A stretch of DNA of 24,379 bases, taken from positions 1-24,379 of the forward strand of contig JBJELD010000010.1 in the NCBI GenBank assembly GCA_051878975.1, in the 5' to 3' direction. The translations under genes and the position numbers were made by a program. Below are positions 8,060 through 16,365 of this stretch, one piece after another. The notes under the pieces were generated by a model. The model had not been told where the DNA came from, made no database searches, and saw only the letters and a list, made by a program, of their open reading frames with translations. The DNA comes from Caccovicinus sp051878975. Its GTDB lineage: Bacteria; Bacillota; Clostridia; Lachnospirales; Lachnospiraceae. Numbering within the stretch: position 1 is the first letter of the stretch; the number at the start of each line of letters is the position of its first letter.

Positions 8060-8503
8060 ATGGACGATTCGCACAACACAAATAATACAGAACCTGAAAA
8101 CTCTTTTCATCAGGCGCCGGCGCCGAATTATCCGAATCAGGGCGGATACCAGAACCTTCCAAACCCGGCCTCTTCCGAAAAGCCTCCGGTCAATCACCTG
8201 GCCGTAACTTCCCTGGTGCTGGGAATTGCTTCGATCCTGATCAGCTGCTGCTGTTTCCCAATCGGCTTTATCGCGGGATTTGCCATGGCAATGACCGGCC
8301 TGGTCCTGGCAATCGTGTCCAAAAAAGGACAGCCCTTCTCCGGCTTTGCAATTGCCGGGCTGGTCTTTTCCATTCTGGGAATCTGCTTCAGTCTGGTTGT
8401 TTTCGGCTGCTATCTGCTGACTGCCTATATGATGAGCGATCCGAATTACGCCGCTTTCATCAACGAATTTATTCAACAATATGAAAACACACTGATCCCG
8501 TAA
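8060..8503 (+). CDS. DUF4190-like small membrane protein
   Basis: A 147-residue protein of unknown function. The first 45 residues are hydrophilic and rich in Asn, Pro and Gln. Then come two hydrophobic segments of about 35 and 30 residues (roughly 47-85 and 93-123). The first contains the run CCCFP and both are rich in Gly/Ala/Ile; LAVTSLVLGIASI and FAIAGLVFSILGI are typical of DUF4190. A short polar tail follows. GGAGG is eight bases before the ATG. It is a single-gene unit on the plus strand between two leftward blocks, with its own promoter and a strong terminator. Confidence 0.75.
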   Translation: MDDSHNTNNTEPENSFHQAPAPNYPNQGGYQNLPNPASSEKPPVNHLAVTSLVLGIASILISCCCFPIGFIAGFAMAMTGLVLAIVSKKGQPFSGFAIAGLVFSILGICFSLVVFGCYLLTAYMMSDPNYAAFINEFIQQYENTLIP

Positions 8504-8508
8504 AACAG

Positions 8509-8567
8509 AAAGTCTGTCGAACAAAACCGCTTCCTTCAGCCTGGTCTTGTCCGGCAGACTTTTTCAG
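8509..8567. terminator. Terminator between convergent DUF4190-like and DUF2752 genes
   Basis: The arm starting AAAGTCTGTCG (from 8509) pairs with the arm ending CGGCAGACTT (to about 8562), giving a stem of about 15 bases with a few wobbles and a loop of about 20 bases, followed on the plus strand by TTTTT. The opposite strand is less U-rich, so it mainly serves the rightward gene. Its end touches the DUF2752 stop codon. Confidence 0.75.
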
Positions 8568-8962
8568 TTTAACGGCAGCAGCAAATCGATTCCGCCAAGC
8601 AGAAATGCATTTTTCACAATCCAGTTGAGCAAGACGATCCCGGCCCCGAGAATCGTCCACCAGCGGTAACGCTGCTCCAGCTTCCGTATGCATTGGCATC
8701 TGATCTCTGTCCGGTTCCGCTTATGGAGCATGCCGGATACCGTTTCCCCGGCCGCCAGCAGCAGCTCTGCCGCCAGCACAAAGCCCAGATACGGCACAAA
8801 CGGATGATAGCAGAAGCTTCCCGCCAGGTCTCCCCGCAGCAGCAGACGGACCGCCCTGGTTCCTCCGCATCCCGGACAATACAGACCGGTCAGCAAGTGA
8901 AAAAGGCAGGGAAAGCCCTGCCCTTTGAAAATCCTCTCAATCAGCCAGATCAAATGCGTCAT
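8564..8962 (-). CDS. DUF2752 membrane protein
   Basis: A 132-residue protein with the DUF2752 signature: CPGCGGTRA (29-37) after a hydrophobic start, then LLLRGDLAGSF and YHPF (52-55). Two or three membrane segments follow, with a basic loop KRNRTEIRCQ in between. The function of the family is unknown; the paired Cys and the conserved HP suggest a membrane-embedded site, but that is inference. The ATG at 8962 lies inside the end of lysC (26-base overlap), with GGTGAG about nine bases upstream, so translation is probably coupled to aspartokinase. It is the last gene of the ACT-hom-lysC run. Confidence 0.8.
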   Translation of the reverse strand: MTHLIWLIERIFKGQGFPCLFHLLTGLYCPGCGGTRAVRLLLRGDLAGSFCYHPFVPYLGFVLAAELLLAAGETVSGMLHKRNRTEIRCQCIRKLEQRYRWWTILGAGIVLLNWIVKNAFLLGGIDLLLPLN

Positions 8963-10145
8963 GTACTGTTCTCACCGCCCGGTTGCTGTCCGCCTCATCA
9001 ATCAGAACCGTGATCCGGATTTCCGAGGTTGCAATCATCTTGATATTAATATTCGCACTGTAAAGCGCTTCAAACATCTTTGCCGCCACACCCGGATTGC
9101 TCAGCATCCCGGCTCCGATAATGGAAACCTTGGCAACCCCTTCCTCACAGGAAATCTCCTGTGCTGTAATCGCTGCCTGATTTTCATTTAATAACGTCAT
9201 CGCCTCCTGCAGGTCCGTCCTTGCCACCGTAAAGGAAATATCCTTCCGGTCCTCGCGGCCCACTGACTGAATGATGATATCCACATTAATATGATTTCTC
9301 GCCAGAATATTAAAAATCTTAAATGCAATTCCCGGCTCGTTCTTTACACCGATCACGGAAATTCTGGCTGTATTCTTGTCCGCGGCCACACCGCTTATCA
9401 GCATACGCTCCATTTTTGCGCCCTCCTTCACCACGGTGCCTTCTGCCCTTGTCAGGCTGGAAAGAACCACAAGCTGAACTCCGTATTTCTTTGCCATCTC
9501 CACCGAACGGTTATGCAGGACCTTTGCTCCCAGGGAAGCAAATTCCAGCATCTCATCGTAAGATACCTCAGAAAGCTTTTTTGCATTCGGCACAATGCGC
9601 GGATCTGCCGTATAAACGCCATCCACATCCGTATAGATTTCACAGGCATCCGCATGAAGAGCTGCCGCCAGCGCAACTGCCGTCGTATCCGATCCGCCTC
9701 TTCCCAGAGTCGTCATATCATCATACTTATTGATTCCCTGAAAGCCGGTGATGATTACGATCCTCCGGCTGTCCAGCTCATTACGGATCCGTTCTGTATC
9801 GATTCGCTTCAGCTTTGCAGTTCCGTAAGCCGAGGTGGTATGCATCGCCACCTGCGAAGCATTTAATGAAACAGCAGGAACCCCCAGAGTATGAAAGGCC
9901 ATGGCCATCAGGGCAACCGAAACCTGTTCCCCCGTCACGAGCAGCATGTCCAGCTCCCGCTTCGGAGGGTTGGGGTCGATCTCGTGTGCCTTTGCAATCA
10001 AACCGTCTGTGGTCTTCCCCATCGCAGACAGAACGACCACAACCTGATTGCCTTTTTCATAATCCTCCATGCAGCGTCTCGCCACATTAAAAATCCGTTC
10101 CTTGTCCGCTACGGAGCTTCCTCCGAATTTCTTTACTACTAACAT
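8937..10145 (-). CDS. lysC: Aspartate kinase
   Basis: Aspartokinase phosphorylates L-aspartate, the first step to lysine, methionine, threonine and diaminopimelate for cell wall. The 402-residue protein has the kinase N-terminus KFGGSSVA (6-13), VTGEQVS, GRGGSDTTAVALA, and YTDVDGVYTADPR. The C-terminal third holds two ACT domains (around ISVIGVKNEPGIAFKIF and VSIIGAGMLSNPGVAAKMF), which usually bind feedback inhibitor amino acids; FTVARTDL and MIATSEIRITVLI lie in these. I prefer the ATG at 10145 because TGAGG sits six bases upstream and the family starts at MLVVKKFGG; an ATG four codons earlier has a poorly placed site. It follows hom by 21 bases. No lysine riboswitch is visible. Confidence 0.95.
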   Translation of the reverse strand: MLVVKKFGGSSVADKERIFNVARRCMEDYEKGNQVVVVLSAMGKTTDGLIAKAHEIDPNPPKRELDMLLVTGEQVSVALMAMAFHTLGVPAVSLNASQVAMHTTSAYGTAKLKRIDTERIRNELDSRRIVIITGFQGINKYDDMTTLGRGGSDTTAVALAAALHADACEIYTDVDGVYTADPRIVPNAKKLSEVSYDEMLEFASLGAKVLHNRSVEMAKKYGVQLVVLSSLTRAEGTVVKEGAKMERMLISGVAADKNTARISVIGVKNEPGIAFKIFNILARNHINVDIIIQSVGREDRKDISFTVARTDLQEAMTLLNENQAAITAQEISCEEGVAKVSIIGAGMLSNPGVAAKMFEALYSANINIKMIATSEIRITVLIDEADSNRAVRTVHDAFDLAD

Positions 10146-10166
10146 TCGTTTCCTCATTTCCGATAT

Positions 10167-11378
10167 CTACAATTCCACTCGAATGGTCTTCAGAACACCG
10201 TCTATTTTCATGATCTCTTCTTTAAAATCATATTCATGCATCGGCTTGGATACAATAGCAAACTCGTCTATCCGGTCCAGACTGACCACTTCCCGCGGAC
10301 CAAATGCCATCAGCTCCGCGATCCGCTCCTCCGGCTGTCCGGTTACACGGATAAAATAGCGGAACATGTTCGCTCCCATCGGCGAAATCTCCTGCTTTTC
10401 GGCACTCCAGCCCATCACCACATTCCGGTTGATATGCTTTGCCGCATCAATAATGTCCGCCACAACCGCACTTGCAGTCGGCAGTTTTCCTGCACCGCTT
10501 CCGTAATACATGGACACACCCAGCATATTTCCCTTTACCAGGATGCCGTTGTAAACATCGCTGACCATGTACAGCGGATGCTCTTTATCAATCATCAGCG
10601 GAACCACATACGCCCTGACCTCATCATCAGTCATACTGCTGGAACCGACCAGCTTGATCGACATGCCCATCTTGTCTGCGTACTTGAAGTCCGTGTCAGA
10701 AATACGGGTAATTCCTTCTGTGTAGATATCTTCATAATGGACTTCTTTTCCGGTCGCCATTGCCGTCAGAATTGCAATCTTGCGGCAGGTATCATGCCCT
10801 TCCACATCCGCCTCCGGGTTCCGCTCTGCATAACCGAGACGCTGCGCTTCCTTCAACGCCGCATCAAATGTCCAGCCTTCCTTATCCATTTTGGTCAGGA
10901 TAAAGTTTGTCGTGCCGTTTAAAATACCGGTAATCGCTTCAATCTTCTCACCCATCAGGCAGCGATAAAGCGGACGGATGATCGGAATGCCGCCTCCCAC
11001 GCTGGCCTCAAAAAAGAAATTCACATTTTTTTCCCTTGCAATTTCCAGAAGCTCCGTACCGTATGCTGCAACCAGCGCTTTATTCGAAGTCGCCACATGC
11101 TTTCCCGCCAGCAGACAGGCCTTTACAAACGGATACGAAGGATTTAATCCGCCCATCGTCTCTACCACCAGCTGTACCTCCGGATCCTTCTCGATCACGG
11201 AGAAATCATGGATCAGCTTATCCTCCACCGGGCTTCCAGGAAATTCCCGCAGGTCCAGAACATACTTTAACGCCACTTCCTGACCGACTGCCTTCGTGAT
11301 TTTCTCTTTGTTCTTCTCCAGGATTTCCGCCACACCAGAACCGATGGTGCCGTATCCCATAATCGCTACGTTCATCAT
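10167..11378 (-). CDS. hom: Homoserine dehydrogenase
   Basis: Reduces aspartate semialdehyde to homoserine with NAD(P)H, the branch to threonine and methionine. The 403-residue protein has the nucleotide-binding GYGTIGSG (8-15), ATSNKALVA, the conserved ILNGTTNFILT, EAQRLGYAERNPEADVEGHD with substrate-site acids, and GSGAGKLPTASAV. The C-terminal 65 residues (FRYFIRVTGQPEERIAELM onward) look like a small ACT-like regulatory domain, shorter than in long Hom proteins. Two consecutive ATGs are possible starts. It follows the ACT regulator by seven bases and precedes lysC by 21, so the three are very probably one operon. Confidence 0.95.
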   Translation of the reverse strand: MMNVAIMGYGTIGSGVAEILEKNKEKITKAVGQEVALKYVLDLREFPGSPVEDKLIHDFSVIEKDPEVQLVVETMGGLNPSYPFVKACLLAGKHVATSNKALVAAYGTELLEIAREKNVNFFFEASVGGGIPIIRPLYRCLMGEKIEAITGILNGTTNFILTKMDKEGWTFDAALKEAQRLGYAERNPEADVEGHDTCRKIAILTAMATGKEVHYEDIYTEGITRISDTDFKYADKMGMSIKLVGSSSMTDDEVRAYVVPLMIDKEHPLYMVSDVYNGILVKGNMLGVSMYYGSGAGKLPTASAVVADIIDAAKHINRNVVMGWSAEKQEISPMGANMFRYFIRVTGQPEERIAELMAFGPREVVSLDRIDEFAIVSKPMHEYDFKEEIMKIDGVLKTIRVEL

Positions 11379-11385
11379 AATCTCT

Positions 11386-11829
11386 CTACTCCCTGGCTAA
11401 AATTTTCACATAGTGGATTCCGTCCATCACTTCTATGTCCTCCACCATTTTGGAGACATTTCCCGTATTGGACCGTACCTCCACGCTCAAGGTCAGCGTG
11501 GCAACCCCATTTACAGGAATACTCTGGTGTATGGTCAGAATGTTTGCCTTATACACCGCTACCACATGAAGCAGGTCCGAAAGGAGGCCTTGCTCGTCAT
11601 CCATCTGAACTACCAGGGTAATGGTCTTTCCTTTTGTATTGTCATAGAACGGAAAAATATCATCCTTATACTTGTAAAAAGAGCTTCGGCTGATTCCCAC
11701 CTTGTCAGTTGCCTCCTGAACGGTGATCGCCCGTTCCGACTCCAAAAGCTTCTTCGCCTCCACCACTTTTAAAAGCACTTCCGGTACTGCTTTCTGCTTC
11801 ACAACAAAATATCTGCTTTTTTCTTCCAT
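11386..11829 (-). CDS. ACT domain protein, UPF0735/PheB family
   Basis: A 147-residue protein with an N-terminal helical, possibly helix-turn-helix part (ITVQEATDKVGISRSSFYKYKD, about 35-56) and a C-terminal ACT domain (ITLVVQMDDEQGLLSDLLHVV and onward, about 70-145). This is the layout of the UPF0735 family, whose B. subtilis member is called PheB. Such proteins are thought to sense an amino acid, but the ligand is not known. GGAGG is six bases before the ATG. It is first in the operon with hom and lysC, so a role in sensing an aspartate-family product is plausible, as inference from position. Confidence 0.85.
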   Translation of the reverse strand: MEEKSRYFVVKQKAVPEVLLKVVEAKKLLESERAITVQEATDKVGISRSSFYKYKDDIFPFYDNTKGKTITLVVQMDDEQGLLSDLLHVVAVYKANILTIHQSIPVNGVATLTLSVEVRSNTGNVSKMVEDIEVMDGIHYVKILARE

Positions 11830-11928
11830 GTTTTTCCTCCACCTGTATTTTCGAATCCGCTCCCGCAGCCTTCCCTTCAGCAGCGCTATTTTGTCCGCAT
11901 CCGAAAAACATCTGTGTTCGTAAGGAAG

Positions 11929-11957
11929 ATATTAACATAATTAAACATGGTTTGCAA
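11929..11957 (-). promoter_or_regulatory. Sigma-A promoter of the ACT-hom-lysC-DUF2752 operon
   Basis: On the minus strand TTGCAA (11957-11952) and TAATAT (11934-11929) with a 17-base spacer. The leader before the ATG at 11829 is about 90 bases. I see no T-box, lysine riboswitch or clear attenuator in it. Confidence 0.7.
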
Positions 11958-11987
11958 CTGTTTTTTCCATTCTCTGCTGAAATTCAA

Positions 11988-13119
11988 CTACTCCTGCGCA
12001 TGCTTATCCGGGCATCCCAGACTCAGCCATTTTAAATACGCACTGATAAACGGATCAATGCCGCCGTCCAGAACACTTCCCACGTTTCCGCTCTCCTCAC
12101 CGGTCCGGTGATCCTTCACCATCGTGTAGGGCTGCAGTACATAGGAACGGATCTGATTGCCCCAGCCGATTTCCTTGACATCGCCCCGGATATCCGAAAT
12201 CTTCTCTGCGTTCTCCTGCTGTTTCAGAAGAAGGAGCTTGGTCTTCAGCATCTGCATGGCCTTATCCTTGTTCTGGAACTGGGAACGCTCATTCTGGCAG
12301 GTCACCACGATTCCAGTCGGGATATGCGTAATTCGGATAGCCGAAGAGGTTTTATTGATATGCTGTCCGCCGGCTCCGCTGGAACGGTATGTGTCGATCC
12401 GCAGATCATCCATATTGATATCCACATCCAGATCTTCTTCAATGTCCGGCATCACGTCGCAGGAAACGAAAGAGGTCTGACGCTTTCCCGCCGCATTAAA
12501 CGGAGAGATGCGCACCAGGCGGTGTACACCGCGCTCCGACTTCAGGTAGCCGAATGCATTGTCGCCGTTGATCTGAATCGCAACCGACTTGATTCCCGCC
12601 TCATCACCGTCCAGATAATCCAGCACTTCCGTCGTAAATCCATGCTTATCCGCCCATCTGCAGTACATCCGGTACAGCATGCTGCACCAGTCACAGGACT
12701 CGGTTCCCCCGGCTCCGGCGTTCAGGCGCAGAATCGCATTGCAGTTATCGTATTCGCCGGTCAGCAGCGTGCCTAGACGCAGCGTTTCCAGCTTTTCCGA
12801 GAAATCATCCAGCATCTCCTGGATCTCCGGAATCACTGAGGGATCATTTTCTTCATTGCCCATCTCGATCATCAGACCGATTTCCTCATAGGTGGTTTCC
12901 AGCTTCCGGAAGCCCTCCACGGTATCCTTCAGATTTTTCGCTTCCTTCACCAGTCTGGTCGACTTTTCCGCGTCATCCCAGAAGCCCGGCTCTTCCATGC
13001 TTTTATCCAACTCTTCGATTCGCTTTACCTTATTATCCAGGTCAAAGTGAATCCCTCACTTCCACTAATGGTTTTTCATACGTTGACAACGTATATTTGA
13101 ACTGGTCCAATTCAACCAC
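11988..13119 (-). CDS. prfB: Peptide chain release factor 2, with programmed +1 frameshift
   Basis: RF2 recognises UGA and UAA and releases the finished peptide. Translation begins at GTG 13119 (GGGTG upstream), reads 25 codons (MVELDQ through VRDSL), meets UGA at codon 26 (13044-13042), and continues after a +1 shift at CUU-UGA-C as LDLDNKVKRIEELDKSM. The total is 376 residues. The shifted frame holds the codon-recognition SPF motif (RISPFNAAGK) and the catalytic GGQ loop (GAGGQHINKT). A scan that ignores the frameshift would start at TTG 13010 and lose 36 residues. It has its own promoter, downstream of the secA terminator. I see no terminator after it, so read-through toward the ACT operon is possible. 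Confidence 0.95.
13041..13057 (-). promoter_or_regulatory. prfB programmed frameshift element
   Basis: On the minus strand a Shine-Dalgarno-like GAGGG (13057-13053) lies five bases before CTT-TGA-C (13047-13041). In the well-known RF2 autoregulatory site the stimulator AGGGGG is three bases from CUU UGA C, so the spacing here is slightly longer if measured from the last G. The UGA being codon 26 matches the classic arrangement. Low RF2 makes UGA decoding slow and favours the shift. Confidence 0.9.
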
Positions 13120-13174
13120 AAGCTTCACCCGCTTTCTTTCTTTTATTCTGCTCTGTCTGCAGAGCTTCGATATC

Positions 13175-13203
13175 ATCATACATGAAAAAGTCCGCAGAAT
13201 CAA
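13175..13203 (-). promoter_or_regulatory. Sigma-A promoter of prfB
   Basis: On the minus strand TTGATT (13203-13198) and TATGAT (13180-13175) with a 17-base spacer, immediately downstream of the secA terminator. The leader to the GTG start is about 50 bases. Confidence 0.7.
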
Positions 13204-13208
13204 GGGAT

Positions 13209-13252
13209 TTAAAAAGAAGCTGCGGCCGGTTTCCCGGTCTCACAGCTTCTTC
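13209..13252 (-). terminator. Intrinsic terminator of secA
   Basis: On the minus strand, directly after the secA stop, AGAAGCTG pairs with CAGCTTCT and an inner CCGG/CCGG adds to the stem. TTTTT follows within and after the last arm. This separates secA from prfB, which has a promoter just beyond it. Confidence 0.85.
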
Positions 13253-13260
13253 GGTTCCTT

Positions 13261-15843
13261 TTATGCCTTTGCCAGCGGTTTCCGTCCGCAGCACTGCTTG
13301 TATTTCTTTCCGCTTCCGCACGGACACGGATCATTCGGATAAATCTTCTGCGTGTTGCGCTTCTTCGGCGCCTTTACCGAACTGTCATCCTTGTTGGTTC
13401 CGGTCACCTTTGCAGCCGGCTCCCTCTCCACCTTCTGCTCCACGCGGATATGGAACAGGATCCGAACGGTATCTTCACGGATCGCAGCAGTCATGCCCTC
13501 AAACATCTCATAGGCATTCATCTTATATTCCACTACCGGATCTCTCTGACCGTAAGCCTGCAGGCCAATGCCCTCACGCAGCTGATCCATATCGTCGATA
13601 TGAGCCATCCACTTGTTGTCGATCACCTTTAACAAAACCACGCGCTCGATCTCACGGATCTGCTCTGCCTCCGGGAACTCCGCCTCCTTCGCCTCGTAAA
13701 GCTTGATGGCCTGTTCCTTTAAGTTGTGCTTCAGCTCATTTTTCTTCATCTTCTTCAGCTCGTCCGTCATCACGATCGGCTTTAACGGAACGACTGGAAG
13801 AAGCAGAGAATTCAGTTCCTTCAGATCCCAGTTTTCCGTAGCTGTCTCATCCGGAATGGACATATCAACCGCATTCTCCACAATATCCGTCATCATCTTC
13901 AGGACCACGTCACGCATGTTGTCGCCGTCCAGCACCTTCCGGCGCTCTGCATAGATGATCTCTCGCTGCTCATTGTTTACTTCATCATATTTCAGCAGGT
14001 TCTCACGGATGCCGTAGTTGTTATTCTCAATCTTCATCTGCGCCTTCTCGATGGCGTTGGACAGCATCTTATGCTCGATCTGCTCTCCTTCCGGAACACC
14101 GAGGGCTTCAAACATCTTCATCAAACGCTCAGAGCCGAACAGACGCATCAGATCGTCCTCCAGAGAAAGATAGAAGCGGGATTCACCCGGATCACCCTGA
14201 CGTCCGGAACGTCCGCGCAGCTGATTATCAATACGTCTGGATTCATGACGCTCCGTGCCGATTACCTTTAATCCGCCCAGCGCCCTCGCTTCCTCATCCA
14301 GCTTGATATCCGTACCACGGCCTGCCATATTGGTTGCAATGGTCACCGCACCGTGGATACCGGCATCTGCCACGATCTCCGCCTCCAGCTCATGAAACTT
14401 GGCATTCAGCACTTTATGCGGAATGCCCTTCTTTTTCAGCATACCGCTGAGCATCTCGGAGGTCTCGATGGTGATCGTACCAACCAGAACCGGCTGTCCC
14501 TTCTCATGAGCCTTTGCGATCTCATCCACAACGGCGTTGAATTTTTCTCTCTTGGTCTTATATACTGCATCATCCAGATCCACACGCGCAATCGGCTTGT
14601 TGGTCGGAATGGCAATCACGTCCATGGCGTAAATGTTGCGGAACTCCTTCTCCTCCGTCAGTGCAGTACCGGTCATGCCGGCCTTTTTTGCAAACTTATT
14701 AAAGAAGTTCTGGAAGGTGATGGTTGCCAGCGTCCGGCTTTCCCGGCGCACATTGACATGCTCCTTCGCCTCAATTGCCTGATGAAGACCATCCGAATAA
14801 CGGCGGCCCGGCATGATACGTCCGGTAAATTCATCTACGATCAGGACCTCATCATCCTTCACTACATAATCCTTGTCGCGGTGCATCAGATTATTGGCAC
14901 GCAGAGCCAGAATGATGTTATGCTGAATTTCCAGATTTTCCGGATCGGCCAGATTTTCGATATGGAAGAACTGCTCAACCTTCTTGACTCCCTGCTCGGT
15001 CAGATTTACTACCTTGTCCTTTTCATTGACAATAAAATCTCCGGTCTCCTCGATCTCCTCGCCCAGAATCGCGTTCATCTTGGAGAATTCGCCGGATTCC
15101 TCGCCGCGCTCCAGCTGACGCGCCAGAATATCACATACCTCATACAGCTTGGTGGATTTTCCGCTCTGTCCGGAAATGATCAAAGGCGTACGTGCCTCAT
15201 CAATCAGTACCGAATCCACCTCATCGATGATGGCATATTCCAGTCCTCTCAGTACCATCTGCTCCTTGTAGATGGCCATATTGTCTCTCAGATAATCAAA
15301 GCCCAGCTCATTATTGGTCACGTAAGTGATATCACAGGCATAAGCTGCCTTCCTCTGCTCCGAAGTCATATCATTCAGCACAACGCCTACTGTCAGACCC
15401 AGGAAACGGTGAACCTGTCCCATCCACTCCGCATCACGCTTTGCCAGATAATCATTTACCGTTACAATGTGCACACCCTTGCCGGCCAGCGCATTTAAAT
15501 AAGCCGGTGCCGTAGATACCAGCGTTTTTCCTTCACCGGTACGCATCTCTGCGATACGTCCCTGATGCAGCACGATACCGCCGATCAGCTGCACACGGAA
15601 ATGTTCCATATTTAAAGTTCTTTTGGCCGCCTCACGCACAACTGCAAACGCTTCCGGGAGGATATCATCCAGCGTCTCGCCCTTTGCCAGCCGCTCTTTA
15701 AAGATCCTCGTTTTATCCCGCAGCTCTTCATCCGACAATGCCTGCATCTCGGGACGCAGACTTTCAATCTTATCTACAATCGGGTAAATCAGCTTCAATT
15801 CCCGTTCACTGTGGGTGCCAAACATTTTTTCAATAATGTTCAT
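13261..15843 (-). CDS. secA: Preprotein translocase ATPase SecA
   Basis: SecA drives secretory proteins through SecYEG using ATP. The 860-residue protein has Walker A TGEGKT (102-107), the DEAD-like Walker B within DEVDSVLIDEARTPL, TNMAGRGTDI and RGRSGRQGDPG of the second motor domain, and a C-terminal zinc tail CPCGSGKKYKQCC (840-852) that typically binds SecB or ribosomes. I start at the ATG at 15843, which has AGGAG eight bases upstream and gives the usual MNIIEKMFGT start. An in-frame start 13 codons earlier lies within the leader. It is transcribed divergently from hpf across a 581-base region rich in DnaA boxes. Confidence 0.97.
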   Translation of the reverse strand: MNIIEKMFGTHSERELKLIYPIVDKIESLRPEMQALSDEELRDKTRIFKERLAKGETLDDILPEAFAVVREAAKRTLNMEHFRVQLIGGIVLHQGRIAEMRTGEGKTLVSTAPAYLNALAGKGVHIVTVNDYLAKRDAEWMGQVHRFLGLTVGVVLNDMTSEQRKAAYACDITYVTNNELGFDYLRDNMAIYKEQMVLRGLEYAIIDEVDSVLIDEARTPLIISGQSGKSTKLYEVCDILARQLERGEESGEFSKMNAILGEEIEETGDFIVNEKDKVVNLTEQGVKKVEQFFHIENLADPENLEIQHNIILALRANNLMHRDKDYVVKDDEVLIVDEFTGRIMPGRRYSDGLHQAIEAKEHVNVRRESRTLATITFQNFFNKFAKKAGMTGTALTEEKEFRNIYAMDVIAIPTNKPIARVDLDDAVYKTKREKFNAVVDEIAKAHEKGQPVLVGTITIETSEMLSGMLKKKGIPHKVLNAKFHELEAEIVADAGIHGAVTIATNMAGRGTDIKLDEEARALGGLKVIGTERHESRRIDNQLRGRSGRQGDPGESRFYLSLEDDLMRLFGSERLMKMFEALGVPEGEQIEHKMLSNAIEKAQMKIENNNYGIRENLLKYDEVNNEQREIIYAERRKVLDGDNMRDVVLKMMTDIVENAVDMSIPDETATENWDLKELNSLLLPVVPLKPIVMTDELKKMKKNELKHNLKEQAIKLYEAKEAEFPEAEQIREIERVVLLKVIDNKWMAHIDDMDQLREGIGLQAYGQRDPVVEYKMNAYEMFEGMTAAIREDTVRILFHIRVEQKVEREPAAKVTGTNKDDSSVKAPKKRNTQKIYPNDPCPCGSGKKYKQCCGRKPLAKA

Positions 15844-15872
15844 CGGTACTCTCCTAACTTGCGAATCAACCA

Positions 15873-15899
15873 TATTACACATATTACAATCTTATTACA
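15873..15899 (+). repeat. Three TATTACA copies in the secA leader
   Basis: TATTACA occurs at 15873-15879, 15882-15888 and 15893-15899, spaced 9 and 11 bases. On the secA (minus) strand this reads TGTAATA and lies between the promoter and the ribosome binding site. The near-helical spacing could suit a DNA-binding protein or be low-complexity AT sequence. Confidence 0.5.
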
Positions 15900-15908
15900 A
15901 TCCTTCTT

Positions 15909-15937
15909 ATTGTATCACTAAGTTTCTTTTTATTCAA
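15909..15937 (-). promoter_or_regulatory. Sigma-A promoter of secA
   Basis: On the minus strand TTGAAT (15937-15932) and TACAAT (15914-15909) with a 17-base spacer, giving a leader of about 60 bases. Confidence 0.75.
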
Positions 15938-16026
15938 TGTGTTCATAAAAAATTAACATTCCCAATACACGCGCAAAAATTATGGTTAACTAAGCATATT
16001 GCACAAAATCTTTGTTCGATTTTTGT

Positions 16027-16141
16027 TTATCCACATTTTCCACATTTTCCTGTGCACAATTTCCCGGTTTTTTATCCACAAACAGATTGCCGTTTTTCCG
16101 TGATAAATGACTTATGCACCAAGTTATCCACATTATCCACA
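16027..16141 (+). promoter_or_regulatory. Cluster of DnaA boxes
   Basis: The consensus DnaA box TTATCCACA occurs exactly at 16027-16035, 16072-16080, 16124-16132 and 16133-16141. TTTTCCACA (one mismatch) is at 16036-16044, abutting the first box, and TTATGCACC (two mismatches) is at 16112-16120. All are in the same orientation, and two pairs are directly adjacent with no gap. I found no other exact copy on either strand elsewhere in the window by eye. DnaA binding is strongly predicted by sequence. Whether the site initiates replication, titrates DnaA or controls secA/hpf is not shown. Confidence 0.85.
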
Positions 16142-16365
16142 ATCTTTTCTGTTCTTAACCATTTTCCTTATTTTCCCATATATGGTTCAAATCTTTGTAC
16201 AAGAGTGATAAAGTTGCAAAATTCGACCACTTTTTTCTTTTTTCCCCTTGACTTTTTTCGCAAACTTTCAGGAGCTTTTCCGTCTTTCATTAATTGGAAT
16301 TTTCTGGTTTACAAAAAATTCACAAAACATTTTGCATAATTGTCTTTGCAATTTTAGAAACTTTC

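Noticed and set aside
11830..11928. Lysine riboswitch or T-box before the ACT-hom-lysC operon
   Set aside because: The leader is too short and I see no T-box sequence, specifier stem or terminator/antiterminator pair.
11988..13119. prfB as a pseudogene broken by a stop codon
   Set aside because: The UGA at codon 26 is in the known RF2 programmed frameshift context and all functional motifs are intact.
14353..15498. Long plus-strand open frame antisense to secA
   Set aside because: It is a shadow of the well-conserved secA frame, with no start signal or family resemblance.
15815..16339. Plus-strand open frame of 174 codons across the secA-hpf gap
   Set aside because: It starts inside secA, has no ribosome binding site, no recognisable domain, and its composition follows the T-rich strand and DnaA boxes.
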